DNA of 64,000 nt from Camarhynchus parvulus. Its lineage: Eukaryota; Chordata; Aves; Passeriformes; Thraupidae. The notes beneath the pieces were generated by a model. The model was not told the DNA's origin, ran no database searches, and saw nothing but the letters and a program-made list of their open reading frames with translations. The DNA is taken from positions 72,789,689 through 72,853,688 of the forward strand of contig NC_044571.1 in assembly GCF_901933205.1 (NCBI RefSeq). Direction: 5' to 3'. Positions 13,801-28,200 of the stretch are shown piece by piece. The position numbers were made by a program, and so were the translations under genes. Each line of letters begins with the position of its first letter. The stretch's first letter is position 1.

Positions 13801-16800
13801 AGATTGTCTCCCCTGCTCTGCACCAAAAATCAGGAGACTAAGTGCTATTACAGCTGCAAGTCTTTATTGTGATGTGCTTCATTTTTACCCATTTTACGGG
13901 TGTCATTTGCACTTCCTCACTTTGTGTACAGAAAAACCAGGAAAATTGTAATATTTAAAGAGAATACTTGGAGATTAGCAAGACAAGGAGCTGGTTGGGT
14001 TTCAGCATTGTGTTCTTTTGTATGTATCACAATCAACCTTTGCCTCCTCTTTACGTTTTTATTTCAAGTAGAAAAAGAATGAAAGTCATATGAAAGATGT
14101 AAAACCTTGCCTGCAGAATTATTTGCCCAGCTAAGATACTACATTTTTTACTGCTTCTTTATAGCAGAAAGCTTTTTTTTTTCATTAGAGGCGTATCATA
14201 AGATTAGCAATAAAATCAAACAAGCTAAATAAATTAAGCTGTAGCCTGCATATCAATCAAACACCCAGCCCCCTGGTAGGATTGTTCTGGCTGTAAGGAA
14301 GCTCTGCCTTACGTGCTGTATCAAGGTTTTTTATTTCTGTCCACAGAGAACCACTTGAAAAGAGCTCCATGACTTTTCAATGGCACTTATAAAAACTACA
14401 TTTCACATATTGTGTGATTAATGGGGCTATTACTTTGGCTGAGTTCACTCTGGTTTAACGCATCAGGGTTTGTTCCTCTGTGGTTTCTCTGGTAAAATGA
14501 CAGCTAGCTTGTGCAAAATGGCATTGATCATCTGTTCCAAATTATCAAGTGGGGCAGAAGAAAGGGCCTTGGGTTTCTCAGCTTTGTAAGTACACTTGCT
14601 GACTTTTCTGGGACAGTCACATTTATCCTGACAAATGGCCTCATAAAGCCATAAAGGACAGCATTTGCAGTCAGAGATGAGCAGTCTGCCTTCTGCAACC
14701 ACGCTTAACTGGCCCTTCCCTTCCCTGCTTCCCCTTCACAGCAACGAGCCCTTTCATATATGTCTGTGAAAGGAAAAGCAAATACCCTTTCTTGTGCTCT
14801 TCAGCTGTATTTATTTGCTCCTGGCTGCTTGCCCCAAGGCATCAGAGATGTCTCCAAAGCCTATTTATTTTCCTTCTGCCCCCTGCTAGCTGACTTAACA
14901 GCAGTGCTAATATGGGCCAGAAAGCTCTGTCAGTCAGAGAGCAAGCTGCAGAGGCTTTGTTGGCTGTATCAGCATTACATCAGGTGCATGCAGCAAGTAG
15001 GAAGAGTCTCAAAAGCCTTAGGAACACTGGGTGAAGGTCCAGAAAATGCAGAATAGTGGGCAAGTCTGTTTAAAAGGAGGTAGGAATTAACTTTGGATCT
15101 AAGTAAATGCTGTCATGAGGTATTTATTGCTTTTTATAGCCAGAAAACTTTTAGATTTTAAACTATCCTGATTTAATAGTGTCACCAAAAAGGGATTTAA
15201 GGTAAAATAGATCACTTCTAATGCAGTGTATTTATCCACTTTTTCTCTTGTACATTTATGCTAAAGGCAGTATTTAGAATTCGCTTTAATTTTATTTTAT
15301 TTAAATCAGAGGTTTTCACAGCTTTTCCCAAAAATGATCACATTCCCCAGTCTTTTGAAAATTGTCTCTTTTGATGTAAATTTATCCTCTCTGCTGTACA
15401 CTTTAAAAGAGGGCTCAGTAGTCTTAAAACACCATCCAGCAGTCCCAAGCCCTTCCACACATAAGGGCTGCACAAAAAGGCTGACAGCAGCCCTGCAACA
15501 AGATTTTGGGGCAGCACTGAGTGCCAGGAGCCTGGGGCTGTCATCCTTGCCTTGACATCATTAGGGTGGGCTCAGGTGGAGGTGCTCCTGCCCTGTGCTC
15601 CAGTGTCAGTCACAGGATGCTGTTGGCTCACCAGCCTGAGCTTCTCCTGCTTAGAGATGTAGGGAAGCTGGGGAGAGGGTGGAGCAGAGTAGTGAAGTGG
15701 GCTCTGACATCCATCCCTCTGCTGCCAGGAGGCACTCCAGTCTGAGGGAAAAAACTGGGGGCAAATCTCCCCCTTTTTCTTCAGAAATGATGGGCTCCAG
15801 CACCTCTCACTGCTCAGAGCTGAGCCCAGGTCACATAAACCACATTGCACATGGCAGACACGCAGGAATTTTGCTGGTGGCAGACTTGGGCACTACAAAA
15901 CTAAAGGGGATTCCTTTGACCCTGCTGGCAAGGTGCAGATTATCCTTATATTGTGAGAAACTTATGTGAGAACCTGTCCTTAATGGCTGACAAACTGATT
16001 CTTAATTTTGGTTTTAAAGGGCTCTGAAAAAGACTACAAGCTATGGGTGATTTCAGGAAGAGAACATGCTCCTTACCCTCTTATTGGTAAGTTGTTGACA
16101 TTGTTTTGTTTTTCAATATTCACTCAGTTACTACTGCTGTAGACGCAAGAAATAGAGAGAAGACTGAAGCTCAGTTTCCTTTTTTGTTTTGTTTTTCCTA
16201 TTTTTTCTCTTACTTCCCTATCACATGAGTTTGCCTCTCTGCAGAGTTAGGGAAATGATGATCCTTTGTTTTGAAGAGCAATTGTCTGCTTGTGTCACTA
16301 AGAGGTTGAAGAAGTTCATTTATTTCTGCCCCAGTTTTGCTGCATGAGCCCCAGAGTTTCTGCAGAGTTGGCCTCTCCAGTCACCTCCTCTTCTGGAGGT
16401 TGTCCAGCTTTCCCATATTTCTTCCTACACCTCCACAGCATTGTCCCCTCCTCAGCAAAACTCAGCAGAATTTTGAGAAATGATTTTTCCTTCCACAACT
16501 CAAGTTAACTGATTCAATCCTTTCCAATCCTGTATTTCTCATTCTAGCTGACAGCTCCCCTCTGATTAGGAGCAAATTAGTGCTTATTAATTTCTAAAAT
16601 GATTTTCAAAACATTTCAGGACCAGGAATCAACAAATCTCAGAAGCGATTGGATGGAGTGATTTGACTTTGGCCCATGATTCACTAAGAACAAATCCCTT
16701 TCCATTAGTAAGAACATTTCCCTGTAGAAGCCCAGCATTACTTGTGCTGCATGAGTTTGCAGATGATTAGAACAAGAAAAACTTGTATATTTTCTGGTTT

Positions 16801-19800
16801 TTTCTCCTGCAAATCTAATCCTGGTAAATCTTAGCATTCCTTCTCAAAGTAACCTTAGCTAGAAATGCTTCACTGGAGTCAGACAACATTAATATTTATA
16901 AAATGTCTAACTTGTGCACCTTATAGAGAGTGCGAACTGTTTTGCCTTTGAAACATACCAGACTTTGGGTTTCTGACCATTACTGTGTATTTTCCTCAGA
17001 TCAAATCACATCCATGGCTTTAAACATAGAACCAGAGAATTCAGAAATAGGGAAGGGCTTTCTAATTGACTGACTCTCACTGCAAATTCAAGTTGCAATC
17101 CTTGGAAAAGAAGAATCTGACATGAAAGTGATGCTGTTCTTGATGCTTATGCAGAGGTTTATTAGATAAGGCAAACTTTTTTTACAGGTGCACGTCAGAA
17201 GCAGAGAGTTTGCCTGTGCCATAGCTTCATACTATAATCACAAATGACACCTCTTCCATTCTCTGAGTGTTCAAGTCTAACTGCAAGCTAACTAAAACAT
17301 CTTAGCATTGCATCCACTTTTCATGTATTTAATCCACCAGGTCTTTAGACAAGTCGGAAAAGCATCTTTCCGGTGGCATTTGTGAAAGCTCCTCCAGAAA
17401 TGAATTGCCTCTGTGTAGTCCCCAAGGATGCTGGTTAAAGCCAAGCATAGCTCATTTGCATCAGCCCTGCGATTGATGTTTCCTTCCTGTTTCAGCCTCA
17501 GACAGGAACCATAATTGTGTCTCATTTGACTGAGTTGATGGCTGTTGGACTTAACATGCTAAGGGAGGGAAGATCACTTCCATACTGGAATTTTTTTGGT
17601 TTTGCATGCTCAGCAGAAATTTGACGTCTCTGATCCCATAATCTCATTTCTCTCCAGAATTATGTGAGCAAGCAGTACCTAAACTTTCAGTGCCACAATA
17701 AAAGCGGGAGAAAGAGTAAACCCTGATTTCAGAAATAGTCACTTTTATGTTTTTCTGAGGGGCTTTTATGTGATACAGCTGTAATAGATCCGATTCTACT
17801 TTTACATCTGTTTAACTACACCAAACATGGTAACTCCCTATCTGCCAGTGTATGATTTATGCCCGTGCAAATATGGAGAAAAGCAACAATTCTTAGATTA
17901 CTGAGACAGTGCTGCAGGCCAGCAAGCAAAATCTGCTTTTCCTCCAGGGCAGATGGAGTTTTGCAAGTCTCCAGTCAATCCAACAGAGATTATTTCGATT
18001 TCTCTTTGAACAGGCCACGAGTATCCCTTTGGAATTACAATGAGCCACATTCGTGACGCCATGCCCCACGGATCAAAGCCCTGTGCCTGCCCCAGGCAGC
18101 TCCAGGGCCCTTTCTTGCCGGAGCAGCTGCCCCAGGAGCTGCAGTGCCAGTTTGTGCTGAAGCCCAGCCAGGTGGCCGTGTGCCAGCAGCTGAACGGTAC
18201 GTTGTCCCCTCAGCCCAGATCTGTCCCCACACCCAGCCTGGCCACCTGGCTCTGCTGCAGAAGGCACATGTGCCGGGCTGGGGGCGCAGTGGGAAGCGCA
18301 GAGGAATGTGCAGGTGTATCTTCCAGCTGCTTGGGGGGTTCTGCAGTGTAGCTTTCACTGATCTGAGTGTGCTGTTGTATATGCGTCATCTTTGGAAGTT
18401 ACATTTTGACAAGCTGCCTGTCAAGTGATTGTTCTAAAGTCAGCAAAAGAAAGGCAGAATCTCTCTCTCCCCTGCAATTTTTGTGAGTCTTGTTAGCTGA
18501 GCTTCTCTCTGCAGCCCTTGCTGTGCTCTGTAACTAGACAGGGTGGTTTCACAGTTCAAGAGTCAAGGCTTTGGCACAGAATTCCCATGCGACATTTGGG
18601 AGGTCCTTCATCTCATAAAGTACTTAGGACAGCACTGCCTCACTGGGACCCTCAAGTGGCAAAGTCTAGGCAGCTACCTGGGTACCTAGATGAGGTAGAG
18701 CGAATAGAACTGAGTGAATAGGACTTTATTTCAGTGCTCTTTGAGTAAAATAAAGAAGATAATATTTTCTTCTGCCTTTGGCCTTGATGCTGCAAAAATA
18801 TGAGCATCTGCACTCCGTTTTGCACTCTATTGTCAATGACACAATGACTGCGCTCTGCTCATGATAAAACAAATAAGGAGATAGTGACAGGATTGGGAGG
18901 TTAGACTTAGGGCAAGGATACATCCCATAGTGTGTTTTTGTTGTTCTTAACACACTAGCATTCTCAGCTCAACTAGGAACTCTGCCCTACTTCACCATTA
19001 ATAACCGTATCATAGAAAAAATAACATCCACACTGTTATCTTGGGCACTCCCCAATACTTAAGATCTCCCACAATATATGAATATTAATAGAATCCATTT
19101 GTAATGGTTTTAGAAATTAAATACAGTGAAGCTATACCAGAGTCCATTACAAATTATTCTGGAAATTGATTATATTTTATATAAATTAATTTCCTTTCCA
19201 CATGCATTCATCCATCCCCCTCCCAGTAATTTGTATCATATATTACTTCATGGCATATTTTAAGAATGAGGCAGTCTAGCAAAGGGGTGTAATTAGGTTT
19301 ACAGGCCCTGCTTTGGCAGCTGATGTTGACTGGCAAAAGAAAATAGAAATGCAAATCAGGCCTGTAGAGTTCTAATGCAGATGTGTTATCATCAGTGCTG
19401 TGCAAGCTGCAGGAGTGGAGTGAGCCTGGCTTGGGGCAGCAGAAGCCTGGGGCAATCTGCAGGTCATGCACAGGGACTGTGCTAAATGGGAGAAAGAGGC
19501 TTTTAGTACATTTACCTTTCCTTCTTTCATCAGACAAAACCTGTTAAAGTGATGTATAGGTGTAACTGCTTGCAAAGCAGGTTATCTCACCCTACAGTGC
19601 TGTTCCTTGTGCTTTTCCTGACTGTTGTGGGTTTGGAAAATGGCAAAAATTACCTGCATGCAAGCCAAGGCTATGATCTGGCTTTTGAGCTTCAAATCAG
19701 CAAGCCAACTGTGTTGGGTACCCACTGGGCACACGGCCACATACAGGGTGAATTTACAGAGTCAACGCAGTATCTGTAACCCCACACTCCACTGCCACAT

Positions 19801-22204
19801 GCTGTGCTGTCCTCCCTGCCATCACTTCCCTGCAGTGGGACACCACAGTGCAGGACATGCTGTCCCTGCTGGAGGCAGCAAGGAGCAGCTGCCAGCTCCA
19901 GCAGTGTGCACCAGGGTGGGACAGAAGTGCAGGTGCTGACAGGCAGGTGTGACTGACAGCTGGCCCTCACATCATGTAAGTGGCTGTGTGGACACCAAAA
20001 GTGGTGGTGTAATTGCATCAACTGTCCTGGCAGGATGGTTAAAGCAGTACAGGAGAGTTTTCTGTGTGGAAGAAATGGGGTGTTTCTGTTGCCTCTGCTG
20101 TAGCCTTTCAGCATGTAACAGGAATGGTCACCTGCCAATTAAACATAGCCATTAAATTATGCTCGTGAGCACATTGTTAAATAGAGCTGAAGATCTATTT
20201 AGAAGTTTCTGATTAGTTCCAAGGAGAGGAAATGCCATTTCCATGGCTAGGGCATTAACTATGACTAGATATTCCCTTCATGTAAAATATGAGCAAGAAG
20301 AGGTGGCTGCTGTGAGCTCTGACCAATATTTTCCAACAAACTGGTATTACTTTTTTCTGATTCTGGCTTAGAATAATCCACCAGAGCGAGGCCATGAGGT
20401 CTTTGTGTGGAAGTACTTCTGCAGAGCAATAATTGGCAGCTGTCTTGGCTGAGAGGAGTCTGGCTTTGTCCTAGTATTATAACTTCGCGCAGGTTCAAGG
20501 AAAGAAAGTGAACACTCACCCCTTTTCATCTCCTCTTCAGCTTAAGACTTGTGAATACCCTTAAAAAAGGGGGTATGAAAAGGATGAGTTTTCCCGGTTT
20601 TCAGTGAATGTTAGTTTTTAAGGGACAGGGCATTTCATTGCCACACATCAGTTGTTGGTTTCTGCCCTGGTGTGCTGAAGAACTGGCTAAGATTTCCTTC
20701 CTGTCCCAGGGGACAGCTGCAGTTTGTTGCAATGACCCCTTCTTCACATTCTCAGTTTGAGACATGGCTGTTAGGGGGGGAACAATCAGTAAGAGACTGA
20801 GAAGAGTTCCTAATTTTAAAACTCTTTTTTTTCTTCACTTCTGCTATTCCTTGTTCTCCAAAATAACATCTTAATTTTTGCTTCCACTGAGATCTACAGG
20901 GTTTACAGAAAAAACACCAGTATGCATTTGCTGTTGTGTCACTAGAATGCTGGCAAACCTTGGTTTGTGAAACAAGCCTTATTCAGGTGTCAGTATCTAT
21001 CAGGTGTCAATATCTTGCTCATCTGAAGGAGAAATTATCGTTTTGAAAGTTACAGATCAGTTATGGTCTCCCAAAACATAATGTTAGATCCTGCCAGACT
21101 TACATTTCTTGAAGCTTTGGACTGCTTAAAATGTATATCCTCATTATTTTTTATGAAAAGCATTTTTCTTCAGGCTTTCACATTCATATGTTCACATTTT
21201 TAGTTAAACTGTAACTTTTCATCCTGTTAGCATCTAATGAAAAGACTTCCACCCATTCCCAAAGGGAGCATGATCTGGAATGGAATGATCTATAATGAAA
21301 ATCACTCTTTGAGCTAAAAACCAAATTCTAATAAAGTATAGGAGAGAATAAAGTATTGGAGAGAAAAATCTGGTATTGTACCACAATCCTTAATTCTTCA
21401 AGACTTGGTTCTGGCCTCCACAACAGCAGAAAGTAAAATGTTTGGGAGAACCAGCTAATTAAAATGTGTATGGGGTAGGCAAGCAACTAAATCAATGCTG
21501 ATTGGCTTTGAAAACATCTCAGAAAGGAAAAATATATCAGATTAAGTTTTTCCCAGTCAGTGCTTCTGTCATAAACAGTCTGCCCTCCTTTTCCCTTTAG
21601 CAGTAACCCATGCTGTTAAGAAGACCGTGGCTGATGTTGAGAAAAGTCATATAAAAACCCCATTTTTGTGTCCCAATACCAGTACTTCCTTCTCTCCACC
21701 CTCCAGACAGGAGTTTCAGTTAGTTGATGTCTGATGAGGTGTGTTACAGTGGGGACAAGCAGAGCCCATCAGTGTGCTGGCAGCGTGCTGCAATGCCATC
21801 TGGAAGGCAGTGATTAAAGGGCAGGCACCATCCCTGGGCCACAGTCAGCAAATGCCTGGAGTGAGGACACTGATGATACTCCTGCTTTGTGGAGAAGAGA
21901 GCCAAGGCAGTGGCCTTTCCTGGTCTGAAAATGCCCCATCCCATTAGTTGATTCTGTGGTGGTATTTGTGGGGAGAGTCTCCCACATTGTCAGGAGAGCT
22001 AGGATCACCCTGGACAACCTGCTGAGGTGAGGGCAGTGGATTTGCCGCCATGGGTGGAAAATGAGTTATTTAGCAGAGTGCAGCTGTGTGAAGTCAGCAG
22101 GCTGAGGTTTGCCATCCTGCACTTGGTGGAGAGTGCTGACATTGCTCCAGCAGTGCAGGACAGATCCTGGTGATCCCCTTCAGGGCATGAGTGAGGCAAC
22201 ACAT

Positions 22205-22245
<41 letters not shown>

Positions 22246-25200
22246 CCACAGAGCTATGTGCATGGTGGATTAGGCTTAGCTGGATGCAAGGAGTTGGTTG
22301 AGTTCATGACATTTTTTCCTTTGAAACCGTAGCAACCACCAAAACCCAAATACTGGAACTAGAATTGAAATGCATTTCTCGTAATAAACACCCTTCTCTT
22401 TCCCCAGACTTAAGCCAAAAATCGTTTAAAAGGAAAAGATCTATCATAAATTGGGCTTTTTGGCGTGGCCCAGGCACTCACTTGGACAATGCACCCCTCT
22501 CCTCAACATCTGCTGTTCCTGGGAAGCTCTTTGGCCTCTTACTAACAACCATCTGTGAGGATGACAACCTGCCCAAACCCCTCTTGGTGAGTCCCAGGCT
22601 CAGGGTTGGGTCTTACAGTGGTGGAATTTCTCCGTGGGGTAAATGAGGATATGTTTGTAAATGGGACATTGAAATTACCCAAGCAAAGAAGCCAGAAAGG
22701 TTTCCATAGGGAAACCTCATTTGTGATTCCCAGCAAGAACTTTGGTTTTGAGCATATTCTGTGGTCAGGCCCAGTTAATAACAGCTTGAGAAATGCATGT
22801 GATCAGTCTGCTGCTCTGGGCTATTTCTCCTTTATAGCCCATGCTATAAGGCTGGTTCTCTAATCCTCGCTCACACAGTGTAAATAAATGCCACATTCAC
22901 ACATATTTTTTAAACTACTCCCAAGATCTCTGTAAAATCCCCACATCCATAAATGTCTCATCCACTGTCCCATATAGGCAGCCCACGCATGCATAAAATG
23001 CCACCTGCCCATAACCAGGCAATTTCAGAGCCTTGAAGTCATTCCAGGGCAGGCAAGCATCCTGAGTCCTCATTTTTGGTCTGACAGCAGCACTGCAAAA
23101 AATAGGTGGCAGTGTAGAGACTACAGTAGCATCTTTTCATCCTGTCTTGAGGGAGCTGTGGTGCTATGGGCGCTCTCAAAACCAACTAGGAGCATGAAAA
23201 AGGTTGTCCTAGAGCCCATTCCTAGTCATAATTAAGGCGTGTATGTGACAATTTTGGTCGTTAGAAGGCCCTGTTGTCAGTACAGCAGATGAAGTATTTA
23301 CAAAGTGGGAATGAGCCCTGCAGGATTGGGCCCTTCATCCTGACTTCTGGCTGGAAGAAATTGCCAGAACCCCGCTGAAATCAGCGGGGTCACACCAGTT
23401 TACAAGAGGAGGTGTTCTGTCTCCTAAGCTGGTGCTTGGTGTGCTGCTTTATTGCTGCCTGAATAGTGAATCATACCAGGATGTTCCAGGTCTTTTAATA
23501 GTGTTTTCTTTTGAAGGAGAAGTGTGCATTTTTATTATTTAGGTTATTTAAATAAGCTCTCCAGAGATGGATTCTGTGTGGCTATGATCACCTGATCTCT
23601 CCTTCTCTCTGTTTAAGAGATGAGCCAATGCTGCACTTCAGAAATTTCTCCAACACATAAATAATAGTAAATTTTTATTTTGAAAAAATCCCCAAAATTG
23701 CTAAGCATAGAATCACAGCTTGGTAGACTTCATGCTTTGAATTTTAAACATTGTGTTTATACCACAAAATAGAACTTCTGAATTCATGCATCATCTCTGG
23801 AAAATAGAATACTGGGGAACTGAATGGGATTTACTTGCAAGAGAAAAAATAGCAGGGATGAATGCTGCAGGCATGCTGGATAACTGCTTCAGAGCTTGCA
23901 ACTTGCTTTCATAGCTGAAGGACTCTCTTTTAGCCATTGCCACACTGAATTGTCTTGCACCATAGCTTCCTTCATGCAATTTCATCTAGGTTTGTTAGTT
24001 TAATAGGGGCTTCCCGTTTTTATCTCGTGAATATTTTGTTCAAAATGTATTTTGAAAGGGTTTGTTTATGTGCTAACTTCCTGTGCTGTGGGGCTCGGCC
24101 TGTTTTAATGGGAGAGCTCTAAATTCCTGCAAAGAGAATGAAAATGCTGACATGAGTCCTGCTGCCATGAAGGTACTCCTCCAAAGCATCTGCACTTCCA
24201 TTAATTCTTGATCTTGGACTTCTGCAAGAGTGAGAAAGAAACATGAAAGAATAAAATCAAAAGTACTAGCTTCCATTAGACCTAATTGCTGTGCTGTCTG
24301 GCAGGAGGACCTACCTTACAGCTCAGACTAGGAAAGTCCCCAGACTCCATTCCTTATCCATTACTGTTCACTAATTCAGTTTAATGATGATGGAGCAGTA
24401 TCCCAGGACCCCTCCTCCTTGTCTCTTTTCTTGCCGTCATTTTTGATAACTTGGTTCTCAGGCCACTGCATGCACACAGATAATCCCAGAGACTGTCTGC
24501 ACATGTTTCCCCTTTCAAAGGGATAACCATGACAGATTCTCCATGGCATGGAGCAGGCCTGCAAGAGTTCACCTGCATGTCTGAGAGATGGCCCTCAGGA
24601 GACTGCAGAGAACTAAGCATCAAACTAAGCATCTGGCAAACATCCTGAGCACAGTATCTCAGGAGAAGTTTCTGCATTTCTTTTTCTCCTTGTTTTCCTC
24701 TTATTATTTAACAGAAAATATCAGTCCCTTCTGTTATTTTAAAAACTAGGCAGGAATCTGCTTGTTTTCCCTTCTCTGTAATAAGCTGTCTACTTGTTTA
24801 ATCCTCTGCAGCCTCACTGGCTTCAGGGAAGCCACAAGCTGAGCTTTATCCCCCTTGGAGTGACCTCCCAAGCAGGAGCACCTTGCCTCAGAGCTGGTTC
24901 TGCTGACAGCCCTGAGCTGCTTGCAGAGTCTGATACTGCTCAGAAGCAGCAAAGGGGTAAAAACCTGACTCTGATCTGGTGTAGAAGTGCAGATATATAT
25001 TAGCAAACAAAGCACTTTCTAGTTTAGATAAAAATCTCTTTTTTTCAGATATCAACAGTGAAACAGAATTCTATCTGTGGCTGGTGATAATATTAACTAC
25101 AGTGATCAGCAGTGAGGGTCTGATATCTTTCTGCAAAGCAATGTATGGCTGAGGCCACTGTCAAATGCAAGCTTTGAGTTAGATAGACCATTCTCCTTTT

Positions 25201-28200
25201 CCCATACCACAGCATTTATATGTTTAAATGACTTGGCTGAAACTTGCACAGGCCCTGGAAGGTCATGAAAAAAGTTAGTGCTCAGCAGTGGCAGCACAGT
25301 ATTTCTGAGGGGATGTTTTCCAAAATGAGAGCCCCAAATCACAGCTTTGCTGTGCTGTTTGGCAAGATTTGAGCTTAGATTGTGTTTGATTTCTGATATT
25401 TTTTAGGACAAAAAGGTTTTCAGCTGTGGCCAAAATGGCAAAACTACATTTTAGTGGCGCTGGACAATAAAACATATTTATGGGAAATCCTCTTTGCCTT
25501 TTTAATTTTTTTAGGACATGCTTTCCCTCCTTTACCAAGAGGGGCCTTCCACCAAGGGTATTTTCAGACGCTCTGGAAGTGCAAAAACATTCAAAGAGCT
25601 AAAGGAGAAGCTTGATTCAGGCACTGAAGTGGACCTGGCCCGTGAATCCATATTTGTGACAGCATCTTTGTTTAAGGTATGTGAAGACTGTTCCTGTCTC
25701 TCTTTTTGGGTGAGAGCAGCACAGATCCTGTGCTCAACCAGGGAGGGCTTTTCTCCAGGGACAGGCCCAAAGAGGAATGAATTAACAAGAATGGGTGGCG
25801 CATTAACCTTGTGAGGATCTCCACAGGAGGCTACCACTGAATTAGGATGAGGAAGAGGAGTAGCCAGCTTGTTTTGCTGACAGCTTTCCTGAGGTCTGTG
25901 CTATGGCCTGGTCCTGTTACCCTCTGCATATGAAATTCTAGAAGGCATGTTTGCAGACCTGTCTCCTTACACATCAGTACTACCCTACACTGCAAATCCT
26001 AGTGAGTTTATAGTGTTGCCATAAGTATTTTGATTATTTTCTCCATGCATTGTACAGTCTTGTATGTCAAAACAAACGTTCCCTGTGCAAAAAAAGCATC
26101 ATAGCTTCCCTCACCCTATCTATTTTGGGAAGTTAGGATTTGGCCTTCTTCCTAAACTGCAACAATTTCCATGCTCACGGTTGAAGTGTTAGGAAAGAGG
26201 AATAGCAGGACAATCAATGATTAGTTTAAGTACTCCACTGATTAGGGGAAGGAAGGTAGTGATGCCTTGGAGTGCTTATGGTCAGGAGGTATTTGAGCTT
26301 GTCAGCTGAGGAGAAGAAACAGGGACTACAGATGAAGTGAAGTGATAAGTAAAGACAGATATTATTAAACATCAGAATAACTGGTCTCACTGCAGATTTT
26401 TTAGTTCAGCAATATCTGATGAAGCATTCAAATACCTGTATTTTGACAGGAAAAGGTAGAGAAAGGCTGGAAAATAATCACTTTAAGCCTAATCTAAAAT
26501 GCCTCTATCTCAGATGATTTTCTTGTGGTTTTGGTAGTTGTGTGTAACAATATACTTACCAGCAAGTGCTGTCCTATTGATACATCCTCTTTTATCTGTG
26601 TATCTTATTCCTACTCCCTCACATGCCCCAGAACAGCTGCTCACGTGTTTTGTTCTTCTTTTCCCTTGATAAGGATTTTCTTCGCAACATCCCAGGCAGT
26701 ATTTTATCATCCCAGCTATGTGATAAGTGGGTCTCTGTGCTGGATCAAGGAAATAATGAAGAGAAGATAAAAAGCATCCAAAGGTAGTTATTTATATTCT
26801 CTACATTCTTTTCCTACAAATGTATATCCCAGAATGCAGAATCACAAATATTCAACTTGCAGTTATTTTTTTTAAAACAAGAACAAAAACGTCTCTTTGA
26901 CGCCCTCCCTGGTTTAATTAGTGGACCATGTTACCCTGTTTCTGCATTTCCATTATCTTGACTTGTGTATCTCTATGGAAAGTGGTCATTAATGTGAAGA
27001 ATTCTGTTTTTATATGTTTTCAGGTTACTAGAGCATCTCCCCAGAGCTAATGTTGTTCTCCTGCGTTACATCTTTGGAGTGCTGCATGGGATAGAAGTGC
27101 GATCTGAAGAGAACCAGATGAATGCCTTTAATCTAGCAGTCTGCATTGCACCTAGCCTACTCTGGCCTCCTGTATCCTCCACTCCTGATATAGAAAGTGA
27201 ATTTATTAAAAAGGTGAGAAACACTTTGGTGTAGCAGAAAACCCAACCAACCTTCATCCCATTCAACCACGCTGTTGGTTGCAAACATGAGAACGCTCAG
27301 TACCTCTTCAAATCAGGACTTGTCCTCTTATCAGGGCTCCAGAAACATTCATCAATCCATTCTCATAACCTTCCTGGTAGAAGGGGAGAGAGGTCATAAA
27401 GCAATGCCCAGCAAAATGCTTCCCTCATCAAGAAGATCTCTGGTTGTGGTGACCTCGGAACAGGACAGAGTAGAATGGAAAAGATGTTTACAAGGATGTG
27501 TACCAGGACAGTTTATTCAGCCCAGGAGACCGAGAGAGTAGCTCCTGGCTGTCTTCATGGATGACAGTTTGCTCCTGTTCCTCATATATATGGTGAGCTT
27601 GTCCTGAGTTGAGTAATAGAAGATCTGACATCTCTCTCCCATTGCTTTGTTGCAGATTTCTAGTCTGGTACAGTTCCTCATTGAGAATTGTTGCAGGATT
27701 TTTGGAGATGAAGTTACTTCCCTCTTTGGAGAAATACTGATGACGTGCAAGAGAGAGAACAGCTCAGGTAATGCAGATTGATGTTTTGATCCCATTAAGA
27801 CAGATAAACTCAGCCAGGCAAAAGATTGGTATATTCCATGGGAAAATGCCGTTCCTTCTTCATGGGGTGTTCCCAGATACTGCTGTTCTCTTTCCATTCA
27901 ATTCCCCAAAGAATTGGTCATAATTACTGATTCAATTTACCATAGACCTGGATCATATCACAAAATGCTTTCACAAAGACTTGCTCTTATACCGGTCATC
28001 TGAACCTCTCCGGTTAAAAAAGGAGGGAGGGGAAACAAAGAAAATAAAAAAAAGAAAAAAATTAGTGAAGGTTTCCTCTCAAATCTATAATTTTTGCCTC
28101 AGCCTGTGTCTTCCCAAAATATCAGGAGGTCAGTAATCAACAATGGTCATAATACAGCTGTCACACCATTATATTAGGGTTGAGAGTGTCTGTTAACTAT

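Noticed and set aside
23700..23735. CR1-like phrase CATAGAATCACAG in intron H-I
   Set aside because: Only about 15 bp resemble the CR1 3' end, with nothing following, so chance cannot be excluded.
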